Shown here in pieces: positions 53,260 through 61,922 of a DNA stretch of 64,000 bases. A program made the position numbers and the translations under genes. Below the pieces are notes generated by a model. The model did not search any database, was not told where the DNA came from, and saw nothing but the letters and a program-made list of their open reading frames with translations. The DNA comes from Curtobacterium sp. ER1/6. Lineage in GTDB: Bacteria > Actinomycetota > Actinomycetes > Actinomycetales > Microbacteriaceae. The stretch lies in NCBI RefSeq assembly GCF_001742745.1, contig NZ_MJAK01000001.1:905025-969024 (forward strand), in the 5' to 3' direction. Numbering within the stretch: the first letter of the stretch is position 1; every line of letters starts with the position of its first letter.

Positions 53260-53757
53260 TCACTCCACCATCGTGAAGTCGTCGAACGAGAAGCCCGGCG
53301 AGACCAGGCAGCTGAGGAGCACCTCGCCCTCGCCCGGGAGCGTCCGCTGCCAGACGCCGCCGCGGACGAACGCCTGTGCGTCGTGCACCCGGTGCCGGCC
53401 GGCGTCGGGTCCGAGGGTGATGCGGTCGCCCGGCTCCGGCTGGTCGCCGGACCCGCCGAGCTCGAGCACGACGGTGTCCGGGCCGTGCCACATCCAGATC
53501 TCGTCGCTCGTCACCCGGTGCCAGGCCGAGGCCTCGCCCGGCGGCAGCAGGAAGTGGATGAGCGTCGCGGCGGGACGCTCGCCCGCCGGGGTCTCGACGG
53601 TCGCCGGCGAGGTCCAGGTGCGGGTGTACCAGCCGCCCTCCGGGTGCGGGTCCATCCCGAGGGCGACGGCCCGCTGCGGCACGTCGAGCCACTCGATCAA
53701 CTCGCCGGTGACGGTGCGGCGGGCGACCATGCCGGGGCGGGGTGCGGTGTCGGTCAT
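53260..53757 (-). CDS. DUF985 cupin protein
   Basis: 165 residues. Cupin fold with HPEGGWYTRTWTS, IHFLLPPGEASAWHRVTSDEIWMWHGP and a C-terminal LLSCLVSPGFSFDDFTM, the DUF985 pattern. The conserved Glu/His cluster (EGGWY, WHR, DE, WH) suggests a metal or sugar-ligand pocket, but no reaction is known for certain. Ribosome site AGGAGG; ATG overlaps the stop of the upstream deaminase gene by 4 nt, so it is last in a coupled three-gene operon. Confidence 0.9.
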   Translation of the reverse strand: MTDTAPRPGMVARRTVTGELIEWLDVPQRAVALGMDPHPEGGWYTRTWTSPATVETPAGERPAATLIHFLLPPGEASAWHRVTSDEIWMWHGPDTVVLELGGSGDQPEPGDRITLGPDAGRHRVHDAQAFVRGGVWQRTLPGEGEVLLSCLVSPGFSFDDFTMVE

Positions 53758-55214
53758 CGTTCCTCCTGGGGACGGGTGGGGGCGGGGTGCCCCGGGTGGG
53801 CTGCGGTCGGACGGACCACGCCGGCGGTGGGGTGGACGACGCCGTCCGTCGCGCGGACCGCGCCGCGCACGACCGTCGCGACGGCCCGACCGGCTCCGTC
53901 CTCGACGAGTTCGGCCAGGGCGTCCGGGACGGTGCGCGCGTCGACGTCGAAGACCGCGAGGTCGGCACGGGCACCGACCGCCAGGTGCCCGACGCGGTCC
54001 GGCCCGACCGCCGTGCCCATGGCGTGCGCGCCGCCGAGCGTGACGGCAGCGAGCAGCCGTTCGTGCAGGTCGCGGTGGCCGTAGCCCTGCGCGCGGGCGA
54101 TCCGGTGCAGCGCGGTGACGTCCGCCATCGGGTCGAGGGACGGCGAGGACGACAGCGAGTCCGTCCCGACGGCGATCGGGCTGCCCTCGCGCAGGTAGTC
54201 GGCGACCGGCGGCGGGTCGAGGCCGATCACCGCGTTCGACCGCGGGCAGAGCGCGACCGTGGTGCCGCGTGCGCGGAGCAGTGCCCGGTCCGATGCGGTC
54301 ACGTACACGCCGTGCGCGATGTGGCAGTCGGGGCCGAGGACGCCCAGCCGGTCGACGAACGCGGTGGCGCTCGCCCCGAAGCCGAGCGCACGCATCGCGC
54401 GGAAGGACGGCACGTTCGCCAGGTGCCAGTCGGCGGTGTGCCAGTCCGCGGTGCGCGCGACGCCGTCGACCCCCTCGAGCCCGGGGACCGGTCCGAGGGC
54501 GATCCGCTCCCCCTCGAAGGCGGCCTCGCCGAGGTGCAGGTGCAGGCGGAGGCCCCGCTGGCGCACGATGTCCGGCAGCTCGAGGAGCGGTGCCACGTCG
54601 AGGGAGTACGGCGCGTGCGGGGACAGTCCCGCGCCGGGTGTGGTCGGGATGCGCGCGAGCTCGTCGAGGACCTGGTCGCGCCCGCGGGACTCCCACGCGG
54701 CGTTCTCCCAGTCCATCACCTCCCAGTACGCGATCCCGCCCAGGCCGTGCTGCTCGAGGACGTCCGCGGCCTCGATGTCGGTGACGACGTCCGCGACGCT
54801 GGTGACCCCGGCCGCGAGCGAGGCGACCGCGCCGGCCGACGCCTCCGTGCGCCAGTCGTGCGGGAGCGCGTAGTCCTCGTTGAACGCGGCTGCCCAGTCC
54901 TCGAAGCCGGCGTACTGCCGCTGCCCGACACCGGACATGCCGGTGTACTGCAGGTGCGTGTGCGCGTTGACCAGGCCCGGCAGGAGGGCGCCGCGCCACC
55001 GCCGTTCCGACCACGGTCGTCCGACCGAGTCGAGCTGGTCGACGACCCACGAGCGGTCACCGACGTGCAGGATCCGGCCGTCCTGCACCGCGACCGCGCC
55101 GTCGGCGATCGGCGGCGCGGTCATCGGGACGACGACGCGCGCCGAGTGCACCACGACGGGTGCCGTGGTCGCGCGCACGACGGAGGTCGCGCTCTCGACG
55201 GAGGCCGTGCTCAC
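53754..55214 (-). CDS. Amidohydrolase, adenosylhomocysteine/purine deaminase-like
   Basis: 486 residues. Amidohydrolase superfamily with a full metal site: NAHTHLQYTGM (HxH), LHLHLGEAAFEGE, IAHGVYV and VGTDSLSSSPSLD, plus LSPHAPYS and CPRSNAVIG as in SAH/MTA deaminases and TRZ/ATZ chlorohydrolases. Coupled by 4-nt overlaps both to the SAH-hydrolase-like gene upstream (GTGA) and the cupin downstream, which makes a nucleoside such as S-adenosylhomocysteine the best guess for substrate. Guanine- or formimidoyl-type deaminase activity is an alternative. Confidence 0.85.
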   Translation of the reverse strand: MSTASVESATSVVRATTAPVVVHSARVVVPMTAPPIADGAVAVQDGRILHVGDRSWVVDQLDSVGRPWSERRWRGALLPGLVNAHTHLQYTGMSGVGQRQYAGFEDWAAAFNEDYALPHDWRTEASAGAVASLAAGVTSVADVVTDIEAADVLEQHGLGGIAYWEVMDWENAAWESRGRDQVLDELARIPTTPGAGLSPHAPYSLDVAPLLELPDIVRQRGLRLHLHLGEAAFEGERIALGPVPGLEGVDGVARTADWHTADWHLANVPSFRAMRALGFGASATAFVDRLGVLGPDCHIAHGVYVTASDRALLRARGTTVALCPRSNAVIGLDPPPVADYLREGSPIAVGTDSLSSSPSLDPMADVTALHRIARAQGYGHRDLHERLLAAVTLGGAHAMGTAVGPDRVGHLAVGARADLAVFDVDARTVPDALAELVEDGAGRAVATVVRGAVRATDGVVHPTAGVVRPTAAHPGHPAPTRPQEER

Positions 55215-56896
55215 GACGGGTCCCCGAAACGGTGCGTCCGGACGTCGGGCTCGCGGTCGGCGGGCTGCGCGGCGGGCCGGAGGGGAGGCGCGTGGCGGCT
55301 CCCCCAGGCGGCGAGCGCCGCACGGGCAGTCGCCTCGTCCACCGCGGGGTCGACCGGCACGACGGCCCGCTCGAGCTCGTCGCCGCGCTCCAGGAGCATC
55401 CGCACCGCGCCGAGCTGCACGGCGAACGACAGGTCCATGACCTCGACGGGGTTGCCCTCGGCGGCGCTGGTGTTCACGCCGTTGCCGCCGGCGAGCACCA
55501 CCACCTGGTGCCCGTCCGGCCAGGTGAGCCGTTCCACGTGCGAGGCCTCGGCCGCCCGGACCGCACCCGCGGTCGCCGCGTCGACGAGGGCCACCTCGCG
55601 GTCCACGCCGCCCGCGACCGACACGACCGCACCGGCGGCGCACGCGCGGAGCACCGCGTGGTCGATCGTGTCCGGCACCCCCGAGGCGCTCACCACGAGG
55701 TCCGCCCCGCGCACGGCGTCGACCAGCGGCGCGACGGCGTGCCCGGCGAGCCGTGCCTGCAGGGCACGCACCGGGTCCACGTCGGCGACCGTCACCCGGA
55801 GACCCAGCGCCGCGAGCACCTGGGCGACCCCCTCGCCGACCGGACCGTACCCGGCGACGACGGCGGTGCCTCCCGGCCGGACGCGGTGGGCACCGGACGG
55901 GAGCCCGTCGACCAGGTCGAGCGTCGCGAACACCGTCGACTGCCCCGTGCCGTACCGGTTGTCCGGGACGGTCTTGGTACGGGCGTCGTTGACCGCGACG
56001 ACCGGGATGCCGAGCGTGCCGCGTTCCGCCATCACCCGCAGGGGGCGGAGGCCGCTCGTCGTCTCCTCCGCCGCGCCGAGCATCGTCGGCAGCAGGTCCG
56101 GCCGCTCCTGGTGCGTGAGCCGGATCAGGTGGGACCCGTCGTCGAGCAGCACGTGCGGCCGGGTGTCGAGCGCGGCGAGCGCGAGCGCATGCTGCTCGGC
56201 GAGCGACGCGGTGCTGCTCGCGTGCACGGGCAGGCCGGCCTCGCGGAGCACCGCGGCGACGGCGTCGTCGGTCTCGTCCGCGTGGGCGTACACGACCACG
56301 TCGGCGCCCGCGTCGCGGAGCAGCAGGCTGAGCACCGCGGTCTTCGGCTCGAGCACCATCGCGACGAGGACCCGGGTCCCGCGGAGCAGACCGTCGTCGC
56401 GGAGGTCGGCGGTCAGGGCGCGGGAGACCGGCATGGACCGGCGGGCCCAGCGGATCCGGGCGGCCGCGGCGGGGTCGTGCTCCGGCTCCCTGCCGGTCGA
56501 CACGAGGAAGACGTCGTCGGACAGCGCCGGGACGGCGAGGACCCCGGGGCGGGCCGGGGCGACCGGGCCGAAGGCGTCCTCGTCGACGGCCGGAGCGTAG
56601 CGACCGGCGTCGACGACGACGAGGGTGGCGCCGCGGGGCCGGTCGGCCGCACGTTCGACGGCCGCGGTCGACTCGTCCGGGTCGCCGAGGCACCAGAGCT
56701 GGTCGACCGGCTCGTCGTCCGCTGCGACGCGGGCGCCGAGGGCCGTCAGCAGCCCGGCGAGCGCCGCGGCGTCGCGCGGGTCGCCACCGAGGACCCGGAC
56801 GGCGCGGCCGGCGACGAGCAGGTTCGTCGCGGCGGCGGAACGACGGACGGCGGCGGAGGCCCAGGCGGCCCGCTCGGGGTCGGGTCGCTGCGGCAT
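55211..56896 (-). CDS. Divergent S-adenosylhomocysteine hydrolase-like protein with N-terminal extension
   Basis: 561 residues against 430-490 for classical enzymes. Residues about 1-150 form an extra alpha/beta region of unknown type. The SAH-hydrolase-like core follows: GTRVLVAMVLEPKTAVL (LHMTxQTAVL in classical enzymes), LDDGSHLI, AEETTSGLRPL, VNDARTKTVPDNRYGTGQS, NAD motif GYGPVGEG (about 350-356) and PDGHQVVVLAGGNGVN. Several substrate-contact positions differ and the C-terminal KPxxYRY signature is absent. ATG with a -10 box 6 nt upstream. Possibly hydrolyses a modified substrate such as S-inosylhomocysteine supplied by the adjacent deaminase. Confidence 0.85.
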   Translation of the reverse strand: MPQRPDPERAAWASAAVRRSAAATNLLVAGRAVRVLGGDPRDAAALAGLLTALGARVAADDEPVDQLWCLGDPDESTAAVERAADRPRGATLVVVDAGRYAPAVDEDAFGPVAPARPGVLAVPALSDDVFLVSTGREPEHDPAAAARIRWARRSMPVSRALTADLRDDGLLRGTRVLVAMVLEPKTAVLSLLLRDAGADVVVYAHADETDDAVAAVLREAGLPVHASSTASLAEQHALALAALDTRPHVLLDDGSHLIRLTHQERPDLLPTMLGAAEETTSGLRPLRVMAERGTLGIPVVAVNDARTKTVPDNRYGTGQSTVFATLDLVDGLPSGAHRVRPGGTAVVAGYGPVGEGVAQVLAALGLRVTVADVDPVRALQARLAGHAVAPLVDAVRGADLVVSASGVPDTIDHAVLRACAAGAVVSVAGGVDREVALVDAATAGAVRAAEASHVERLTWPDGHQVVVLAGGNGVNTSAAEGNPVEVMDLSFAVQLGAVRMLLERGDELERAVVPVDPAVDEATARAALAAWGSRHAPPLRPAAQPADREPDVRTHRFGDPS

Positions 56897-56902
56897 GGGG
56901 CA

Positions 56903-56908
56903 ATCGTA
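56903..56908 (-). promoter_or_regulatory. -10 box of the SAH-hydrolase-like operon (leaderless)
   Basis: TACGAT on the minus strand, 6 nt before the ATG at 56896. Confidence 0.55.
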
Positions 56909-56969
56909 GGGCGCGCGGCGGTCGGGTCGGTGCCGTGGTGCTGGCCGGTGTGACGGCGGGGTCGGGTGG

Positions 56970-57917
56970 TCAGGGGGCGTGCGGTGGCGGGGTCGTCGCC
57001 CAGACCGGGGCGTCGGCGATCCGCGCGTCCACCCGGGCACGGTCGACGCGGCGGTGGTGGAGCAGGACCCCGACGAGGACCACGACCCCGACGGCCGTCA
57101 CCACGAGCAGCCCGACGACGTACAGCGTCGTCGCGACGCCGGCGAGCCCCGGCGGCACCGATCCCGAGGCCGCCGCGGAGAACGGCGTCCCCGTGAGCAC
57201 GAACGCGAGCACGGTCGACAGCGTCCCGTTGCTGTCCCACAGGCCGTGCAGCACCGCGGAGACGACGTAGGCGACCGGGATCCACCACGACCACCGGAAC
57301 CGGGCACCGCCTCGGGCAGCACCGAACAGGACGGCGCCGATGATCGCCGTCCAGAGCACGTGCCCCACGGGCGAGAGCACGGCACGGACCACCTCGGTCT
57401 GCAGCAGCGAGACGAGGTCGATGCCGCGCTGGGTGATCGCCGCGTTGAAGGCGTACCCGGCGGACTCGAACGCGGCGAAGCCGGCTCCGATCGTCGCGCC
57501 GAGCAGTGCACCCTGGCGCGCGGACTTCGGTCGCACCCGCCAGCCGACGACGAGCAGCAGCACGGCCTTGACGAACTCCTCCACGAACCCGACCACGACG
57601 TAGATGAACGCGCCCTGACGCAGGTCGGCCTCGAGCAGCGACGCCCCGAGCACGCCGAGGATCCCGCCCACGAAGAACGCCGTGACGAGCTGCAGCGTGC
57701 TCACCGTGCCGGTCACCCGCTCGATGACGAAGAGCACCACCGTGAACGGCACCAGGAAGCTGCCGAGCAGGATGATCGTCGGCACGAGGTTCGTGTTGCT
57801 CGTGACGACGGTGACGACGATCGTCACCACCCAGAGCAGGAACCCGGCGAGCAGGGTCTTCCACCACCAGCCATGGCGGTGGTGCGGGTGGACGGTGCCG
57901 TCCGGGATCGCGGTCAT
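56970..57917 (-). CDS. PrsW-family intramembrane metalloprotease
   Basis: 315 residues with about eight membrane helices. Family motifs: FVEEFVKA (EExxK), GFAAFESAGYAF (FExxxY) and SAVLHGLWD with the zinc-site His. PrsW proteases perform site-1 cleavage of anti-sigma factors in Bacillus; no anti-sigma gene is next to this one. ATG at 57917; upstream in-frame GTG at 58022 would overlap the divergent glutaredoxin gene. Confidence 0.9.
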   Translation of the reverse strand: MTAIPDGTVHPHHRHGWWWKTLLAGFLLWVVTIVVTVVTSNTNLVPTIILLGSFLVPFTVVLFVIERVTGTVSTLQLVTAFFVGGILGVLGASLLEADLRQGAFIYVVVGFVEEFVKAVLLLVVGWRVRPKSARQGALLGATIGAGFAAFESAGYAFNAAITQRGIDLVSLLQTEVVRAVLSPVGHVLWTAIIGAVLFGAARGGARFRWSWWIPVAYVVSAVLHGLWDSNGTLSTVLAFVLTGTPFSAAASGSVPPGLAGVATTLYVVGLLVVTAVGVVVLVGVLLHHRRVDRARVDARIADAPVWATTPPPHAP

Positions 57918-57978
57918 GGCGCCATCGTGCTCTCCGCCGCAGCCGCCCGGTGCGGGAATGTCCGGTCCCGGCCGGACG

Positions 57979-57984
57979 TACTGT
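57979..57984 (+). promoter_or_regulatory. -10 box of the glutaredoxin gene (leaderless)
   Basis: TACTGT, 6 nt before the ATG at 57991. Confidence 0.55.
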
Positions 57985-57990
57985 TGGGAC

Positions 57991-58254
57991 ATGACCGACG
58001 CGACGTTCGACAAGGTGACCATGTTCGGTGCGGACTGGTGCCGCGACTGCCGACGCTCGAAGGCGCTGCTCGACCGGCTCGGCGTGGACCACGACTACGT
58101 CGACGTCGAGGCGGACACGTCCGCGGCGGACCGTGCGGAGGCGATCAGCGGACGCAAGAACATCCCCGTGGTGGTCCTGCCGGACGGCCGGCACCTCGTC
58201 GAGCCGTCGGACGCTGAACTGCAGGCCGCGCTGACCGCCAGCGGCGTCGTCTGA
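57991..58254 (+). CDS. Glutaredoxin-like protein (mycoredoxin type)
   Basis: 87 residues. Thioredoxin fold with redox motif CRDC in MFGADWCRDCRRSKALLDRLG, cis-Pro in NIPVVVLPDG and LVEPSDAELQAAL. Size and motif arrangement match actinobacterial glutaredoxin/mycoredoxin proteins that work with mycothiol. Single gene divergent from prsW. Confidence 0.9.
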   Translation: MTDATFDKVTMFGADWCRDCRRSKALLDRLGVDHDYVDVEADTSAADRAEAISGRKNIPVVVLPDGRHLVEPSDAELQAALTASGVV

Positions 58255-58391
58255 CCGGGCCGGTCCGGCACCTCGGGCCTGAACCTCCGCGCAGGCTGGG
58301 TACGTGCTGAGGAAAGCCGGTGTTCACTCGGGCACCGACCACGATCGCGGGCACCCCTGACCGCGGCAAGGTCCGACCCCAGGAGGACACC

Positions 58392-58667
58392 GTGCTCGGT
58401 CTCATCATCAGCCTCATCATCATCGGCCTCATCGCGGGTGCCCTCGCGCGGCTGATCATCCCCGGCAAGCAGCAGATGTCGATCCTCATGACGATCGTCC
58501 TCGGCATCGTCGGCTCGTTCGTCGGCGGGTTCCTCGGCTTCCTGATCTTCCAGCACGACCCGATGGACGGCTTCTTCCAGCCGGCCGGCATCATCGGCTC
58601 GATCATCGGTGCCGTCATCGTCCTGTTCCTCTACACGCGCTTCGCCGGGCGGGGCGCGCGCCGCTGA
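58392..58667 (+). CDS. GlsB/YeaQ/YmgE-family membrane protein
   Basis: 91 residues from GTG with AGGAGG 5 nt upstream. Three hydrophobic helices with GLIAGALARLIIPGKQQMS, GIVGSFVGGFLGF and GIIGSIIGAVIVLFLY, the glycine-rich pattern of this stress-associated family (also called transglycosylase-associated). Preceded by a 137-nt gap. Function unclear; not a transglycosylase itself. Confidence 0.9.
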   Translation: MLGLIISLIIIGLIAGALARLIIPGKQQMSILMTIVLGIVGSFVGGFLGFLIFQHDPMDGFFQPAGIIGSIIGAVIVLFLYTRFAGRGARR

Positions 58668-58686
58668 GGCAGCCTCCCGCACCGCT

Positions 58687-58723
58687 GACACCCCGGGACC
58701 GCACGACGCGGGCCCGGGGTGTC
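58687..58723 (+). terminator. Terminator after the GlsB-family gene
   Basis: 11-bp stem (58687-58697 with 58713-58723) 19 nt after the stop, upstream of the permease gene. Confidence 0.65.
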
Positions 58724-58817
58724 GTCGTCCGCAGCGACGATCCGCCGGGGTGAGCATCGCTGGCGGTGTGGCAGACTGTCGCGGTCGGCGACGTGGCCGG
58801 CCGGACGAGGGGTGCGC

Positions 58818-61800
58818 ATGGCACGACGTCGGGCACCGTTCTGGGCGAGGAGCATCCGCCGTCGCCCCGCTGCCGCGTCCGTCCTCGCCGTGCTCGCGCT
58901 CGTCGCGACCGTCGTCTCGGTCCTCGCCCCGCTGCTCCTCCGGGCCGCGGAACAGGCCACCCTCGACGACGCCGTCCGGGGCGCCGACCCCCAGGCGGTC
59001 TCCGTCGCGGCGTCCGCCGAGGTCGAGATCGGCACGCTGAGCGCTGCGCAGGGCGCGGTCGTCGCCACCACGGCCGCCGCCGGCGACCCGGACCGCTGGC
59101 ACGACGACGTGGTGGTCGCCGAGACGAAGGCTCCGGTCTCCCGCGGTGACGACGGTGCCGACGCCGGCGAGCGGCTGCCGCGCATCGCGGGCCTGTCGAA
59201 CGACTGCCGGACCGCCGGGCTCGTCGCAGGGCGGTGCCCCGGCGGACCGGACGAGGTGCTCGTCCCGTCCACCTCGGGCACCGACGTCGGCACCGTCCTC
59301 CCGCTCACCGTCCTCGACGTCCCCGAGCAGTCCTTCCGTGTCCGCGTCGTCGGCACGTACGACCCGACCAGCCGCGTCGGACGCGTCGTCGCGGGCCCGA
59401 ACGTCCGGTTCGGCAGCGGCGGGGACGCCTCCCCCGACTACGTGATGTCGCTCGGCGGGTTCGACGCCCGGGCACTCACGGGGACGATGTGGTCCGTCCG
59501 GACGCTCGTGTCCGGACTGCGGCTCGACGACGTCCCGGCGGTCCTCGCCGACGTCGATGAGGCGAAGGACGCCGCGCTGTCCGCCGACGGTGCGGCGTCC
59601 TCCGTGTCCGTGCGGGAGGGGGTCGGCGAGCTGCTCGGCGGTGTCGTCGCGGGCAACCGGTCGGCGACGCTCATCGTCGCGGTCGCGGCCCTCCAGGCGA
59701 TCGTCCTGGCCTGGGCGGCCCAGGGCGTCGTCGCCGGACGCATCGGGCACGCCCGTGCCGCCGAGTGGGGGCTCACCCGGCTCCGTGGCCTGCCCGCGCG
59801 GCGCCGCGCCAGCGCGGTGCTCCTCGAACCCGTCGTCGCGACGCTCGTCGGGGCCGCAGCCGGCGCGGCCGTCGGCCTCGGGATCGCGGCGCTCTGCGCT
59901 CCGGTCGTGCTCGGTCCCTCCGCACCGCCGCTCGAGCCGTTCCGTGCGCCCGTGCTCCTCGCACTCGCCGCCGCCGTCGTCGGCTCGCTCGTCGCCCTCG
60001 TCGTGGCGAGCGTCCGCGCGGCCCGCGTCGACCTCGTCGACCTGCTCCGGCGGGCCACCGAGCCGCGGCGGCTCTCCCGCACCGGAGCCGTGCTGCAGGC
60101 CGTGGCGGTCGCCGCAGCCGTCGTCGGGCTGGTCGCGCTCCTGACCGAGCCGGACGTCACCGGCCCCGGCGTCGCACTGCTGGCCCCGTCGCTCGTGGCC
60201 CTGCTGCTCGGCGTCGTCGGGCTCCGGGCGGCCGTCGCCGCCGTCCGTCGTCGATCGAGACGGCCCGCTCGCTCCGTCACCGAACTCCTCGTCGTGCGTC
60301 GCATCGCCAGGACGCCCTCGCAGCTCACCGTCGCGGTCGTCGTCGTGCTCGGGGTCGCCCTGGCCGTGTCCTCGACGCAGGTCGCCGTCCTGGGCGTCCG
60401 GCTCGCCGACGACCGGGCGGCGGCGAGCCTCGGTGCGGCGACCGTCCTCGACGTGCGTGTGCCCGCGGGCCGGACGCTCCTGGCGGCCGTCCGGGCGGCG
60501 GACCCGAGCGGTCGGCAGGCCATGGCCGTCGAGACGGCCTCGACCGGATCGGGCGTGGGCCGACTCGTCGCCCTGGACACGACCCGCCTCGGGGCGGTCT
60601 CCTCGTGGGACCCCGCGTGGGGCGGCCGCGACCTCGCGGAACTCCGGCGACAGCTGCGCCCGGACACGGGGCCGGCACTGCGGATCACCGGCGACCGGCT
60701 CGCCGTCACGCTCGCCGACGTCGGTGCGCCGGACGGGCAGGCCGCCGGGCAGGTGTCGACCGCGGACCCGGACGACGTCGACCTGGTCGCCGTGCTGCAG
60801 GCCGCGGACGGGTGGCACCAGGCCGTGCTCGGCGGTCCCCGCGACGGCATGCTGACGACCGGGCCGGGTGCCGTGCCGTGCGACGACGGTTGCCGACTGG
60901 TGTGGCTCGGCCTGGCGAACCACGCGACCGACGGCGCACCGTACGGCCTCGCTGCCACCGTCACCGGCATCGCCGTCGGACGGGGGGACTCCGCGGATCG
61001 TCCGGTCGATCGCGCGTGGCTCGTGCACGACCGCTGGCGCAACCGGATCGGGGCGGACACGCTGCCGAGCGGTGGCCCGACCGCGACCGTGAGCGACGCC
61101 CGGGAGGGCCTCCGCGTGTCCTTCGTCGACCCCAGCGGCTCCGGCACCCCGAGCATCGCGCCGCGGGACGCCCCCGAACCCCTGCCCGCGCTCGTCGGCG
61201 CGGACACCGCCGTGGTGCCGCAGCCCGGCGTCGCCGACGGGACGGTGGGCTTCGGCCTCGACGGCGGTCCCCTGCTCCTCGGCGTCGTCGGCACCGCCCC
61301 GGCCCTGCCGCGGGTCCTCGCCGACGGCGCGATGGTCGACCTGACGACCGCCGGGCTCGTGTCGGACCCTGCGGGGACCGCGGTCGACCACGAGGTCTGG
61401 GTCGCACCCGGTGCCGCCGACCGGGTCCGCACGGCACTGGCACGCCAGGGTGTCCAGGTGGAGCAGACCCGCACCCTCGCCGACGCGCAGCGACGGGCCG
61501 AGCGCGCGGCCCCGGTGCTCGGCGCCCTCGTCGGCGTGCCGACCGCGATCGCCGCGCTCGTCCTCACCCTGCTGGTCGTCGGCGGGGTCGGGGTGGTCGG
61601 GGCACGCAGCCGGCGGCGTGACGTCGCCACCCTCCGGACGGCGGGCTTCCACCCGAGCGGCCTCCGACTGGCGCTCTTCCTCGAGGTCGCCGCGCCCGCG
61701 GCCGTCGCGGCCGTCGCAGGGGCGGTTGCGGGCACCGCCGCGACGCTGCTGACCGCGGCGAAGCTGCCCCTGCGCGACGGCTCGGCACCGCCCATGGGCA

Positions 61801-61922
61801 CCCCGGTCGGCGCCGGCACCGTGGCCGTCGTCCTCCTGGCCACGGTGGTCGTGACCGCGGTCGTCGCCGCCGCCCTCACCTCGTCCGCTACCCGGACACC
61901 CTTCGCGGGAGGACGCTCGTGA
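58818..61922 (+). CDS. FtsX-like ABC permease
   Basis: 1034 residues. One N-terminal helix (about 20-42), a large extracytoplasmic domain, a block of helices around 275-480, a second external domain and C-terminal FtsX helices (VPTAIAALVLTLLVVGGVGVVGARSRRRDVATLRTAGF contains the family core LRTAGF). Two FtsX-like units in one chain fit a MacB- or LolCE-type mechanotransmitter rather than a channel. ATG preceded by GAGGGG. Overlaps the first ATPase gene by 4 nt. Cargo unknown; peptide or lipoprotein-related. Confidence 0.85.
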   Translation: MARRRAPFWARSIRRRPAAASVLAVLALVATVVSVLAPLLLRAAEQATLDDAVRGADPQAVSVAASAEVEIGTLSAAQGAVVATTAAAGDPDRWHDDVVVAETKAPVSRGDDGADAGERLPRIAGLSNDCRTAGLVAGRCPGGPDEVLVPSTSGTDVGTVLPLTVLDVPEQSFRVRVVGTYDPTSRVGRVVAGPNVRFGSGGDASPDYVMSLGGFDARALTGTMWSVRTLVSGLRLDDVPAVLADVDEAKDAALSADGAASSVSVREGVGELLGGVVAGNRSATLIVAVAALQAIVLAWAAQGVVAGRIGHARAAEWGLTRLRGLPARRRASAVLLEPVVATLVGAAAGAAVGLGIAALCAPVVLGPSAPPLEPFRAPVLLALAAAVVGSLVALVVASVRAARVDLVDLLRRATEPRRLSRTGAVLQAVAVAAAVVGLVALLTEPDVTGPGVALLAPSLVALLLGVVGLRAAVAAVRRRSRRPARSVTELLVVRRIARTPSQLTVAVVVVLGVALAVSSTQVAVLGVRLADDRAAASLGAATVLDVRVPAGRTLLAAVRAADPSGRQAMAVETASTGSGVGRLVALDTTRLGAVSSWDPAWGGRDLAELRRQLRPDTGPALRITGDRLAVTLADVGAPDGQAAGQVSTADPDDVDLVAVLQAADGWHQAVLGGPRDGMLTTGPGAVPCDDGCRLVWLGLANHATDGAPYGLAATVTGIAVGRGDSADRPVDRAWLVHDRWRNRIGADTLPSGGPTATVSDAREGLRVSFVDPSGSGTPSIAPRDAPEPLPALVGADTAVVPQPGVADGTVGFGLDGGPLLLGVVGTAPALPRVLADGAMVDLTTAGLVSDPAGTAVDHEVWVAPGAADRVRTALARQGVQVEQTRTLADAQRRAERAAPVLGALVGVPTAIAALVLTLLVVGGVGVVGARSRRRDVATLRTAGFHPSGLRLALFLEVAAPAAVAAVAGAVAGTAATLLTAAKLPLRDGSAPPMGTPVGAGTVAVVLLATVVVTAVVAAALTSSATRTPFAGGRS

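Noticed and set aside
58095..61652. An 1185-codon open frame on the minus strand across the permease gene
   Set aside because: Arg/Gly/Asp-rich low-complexity product with no motifs; the plus-strand FtsX-like protein is convincing.
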